A stretch of 6,247 nt of DNA, from assembly GCA_040002435.1 (NCBI GenBank), contig JBDUEM010000364.1, forward strand, positions 1-6,247. Reading direction: 5' to 3'. Position numbers and translations under genes: made by a program. Position 1 is the stretch's first letter; each line of letters opens with the position of its first letter. The stretch is from JANXXV01 sp040002435 (GTDB lineage: Bacteria; Acidobacteriota; Terriglobia; Bryobacterales; Bryobacteraceae). The notes beneath the pieces were generated by a model. The model saw only the letters and a list, made by a program, of their open reading frames with translations. It ran no database searches and was not told where the DNA came from. This document shows positions 6,198 to 6,247 of this stretch, piece by piece.

Positions 6198-6212
6198 AAA
6201 AATAATTGAGCA

Positions 6213-6218
6213 GGGAGG
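6213..6218 (+). promoter_or_regulatory. Strong ribosome binding site GGGAGG before a GTG start
   Basis: GGGAGG sits 9 bases before the GTG at 6228. The match and spacing support the GTG as the true start of the gene running off the right edge. Confidence 0.7.
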
Positions 6219-6227
6219 TTCATTTCC

Positions 6228-6247
6228 GTGAGTGTAAAACTGACAAC
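6228..6247 (+). CDS. Start of a gene cut by the window edge, probably an anti-anti-sigma factor (STAS domain)
   Basis: Only six complete codons are visible (GTG start, reading MSVKLT), with a strong ribosome binding site upstream. An N-terminus of this kind (MS-[VL]-K-[LI]) and a position immediately after an RsbW-like kinase suit an RsbV/SpoIIAA-like STAS-domain protein. The identity is inferred from operon context and six residues only; the gene is incomplete at the 3' side. Confidence 0.45.

Overview
The window is about 6.2 kb of moderately GC-rich, tightly packed bacterial chromosome. Secreted esterases, a secreted PQQ-type beta-propeller protein, an esterase-gluconolactonase fusion, a VapBC-type PIN toxin module and an RsbW-type anti-sigma kinase together suggest an acidobacterium of the Solibacter/Bryobacter type. 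That placement is inferred from gene content; no rRNA or other marker gene is present.

Layout, left to right. (1) The first ~89 bases are non-coding and hold a short perfect hairpin followed by a GGTGTAAGTCC motif, possibly the 3' end of a structured RNA. (2) Positions 90-2311 are a two-gene plus-strand operon joined by an ATGA overlap: a secreted alpha/beta-hydrolase esterase and a secreted PQQ-like beta-propeller protein. (3) Positions 2308-2948 are a minus-strand toxin-antitoxin pair, a DUF6364-like antitoxin followed by a PIN-domain toxin, also joined by an ATGA overlap. The toxin stop and the propeller stop share one palindromic TTAA. (4) Positions 3034-3904 are a plus-strand pair: a compact AraC-type regulator and, 10 nt downstream, a VOC/glyoxalase-fold protein. 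(5) Positions 3914-5656, minus strand, encode a large exported protein with an N-terminal esterase domain and a C-terminal SMP-30/gluconolactonase propeller. (6) From 5757 onward, divergent from it, lies a plus-strand partner-switching operon: an RsbW-like anti-sigma kinase, then the first codons of another gene with a strong ribosome binding site, probably an anti-anti-sigma factor.

Together these look like a secreted ester/carbohydrate-degradation neighbourhood with two separate secreted hydrolase loci, interrupted by a toxin-antitoxin module and a small regulator/VOC operon, and bordered by a stress or sigma-factor control switch. All the genes fit known families. I did not see a convincing new system. 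The most interesting items are the esterase-lactonase fusion, the translationally coupled esterase/propeller pair, the unassigned RNA-like motif at the left edge, and the non-canonical active-site positions of the VOC and PIN proteins. No tRNA, rRNA, CRISPR array, insertion sequence or gene-free stretch over 300 bases is present.
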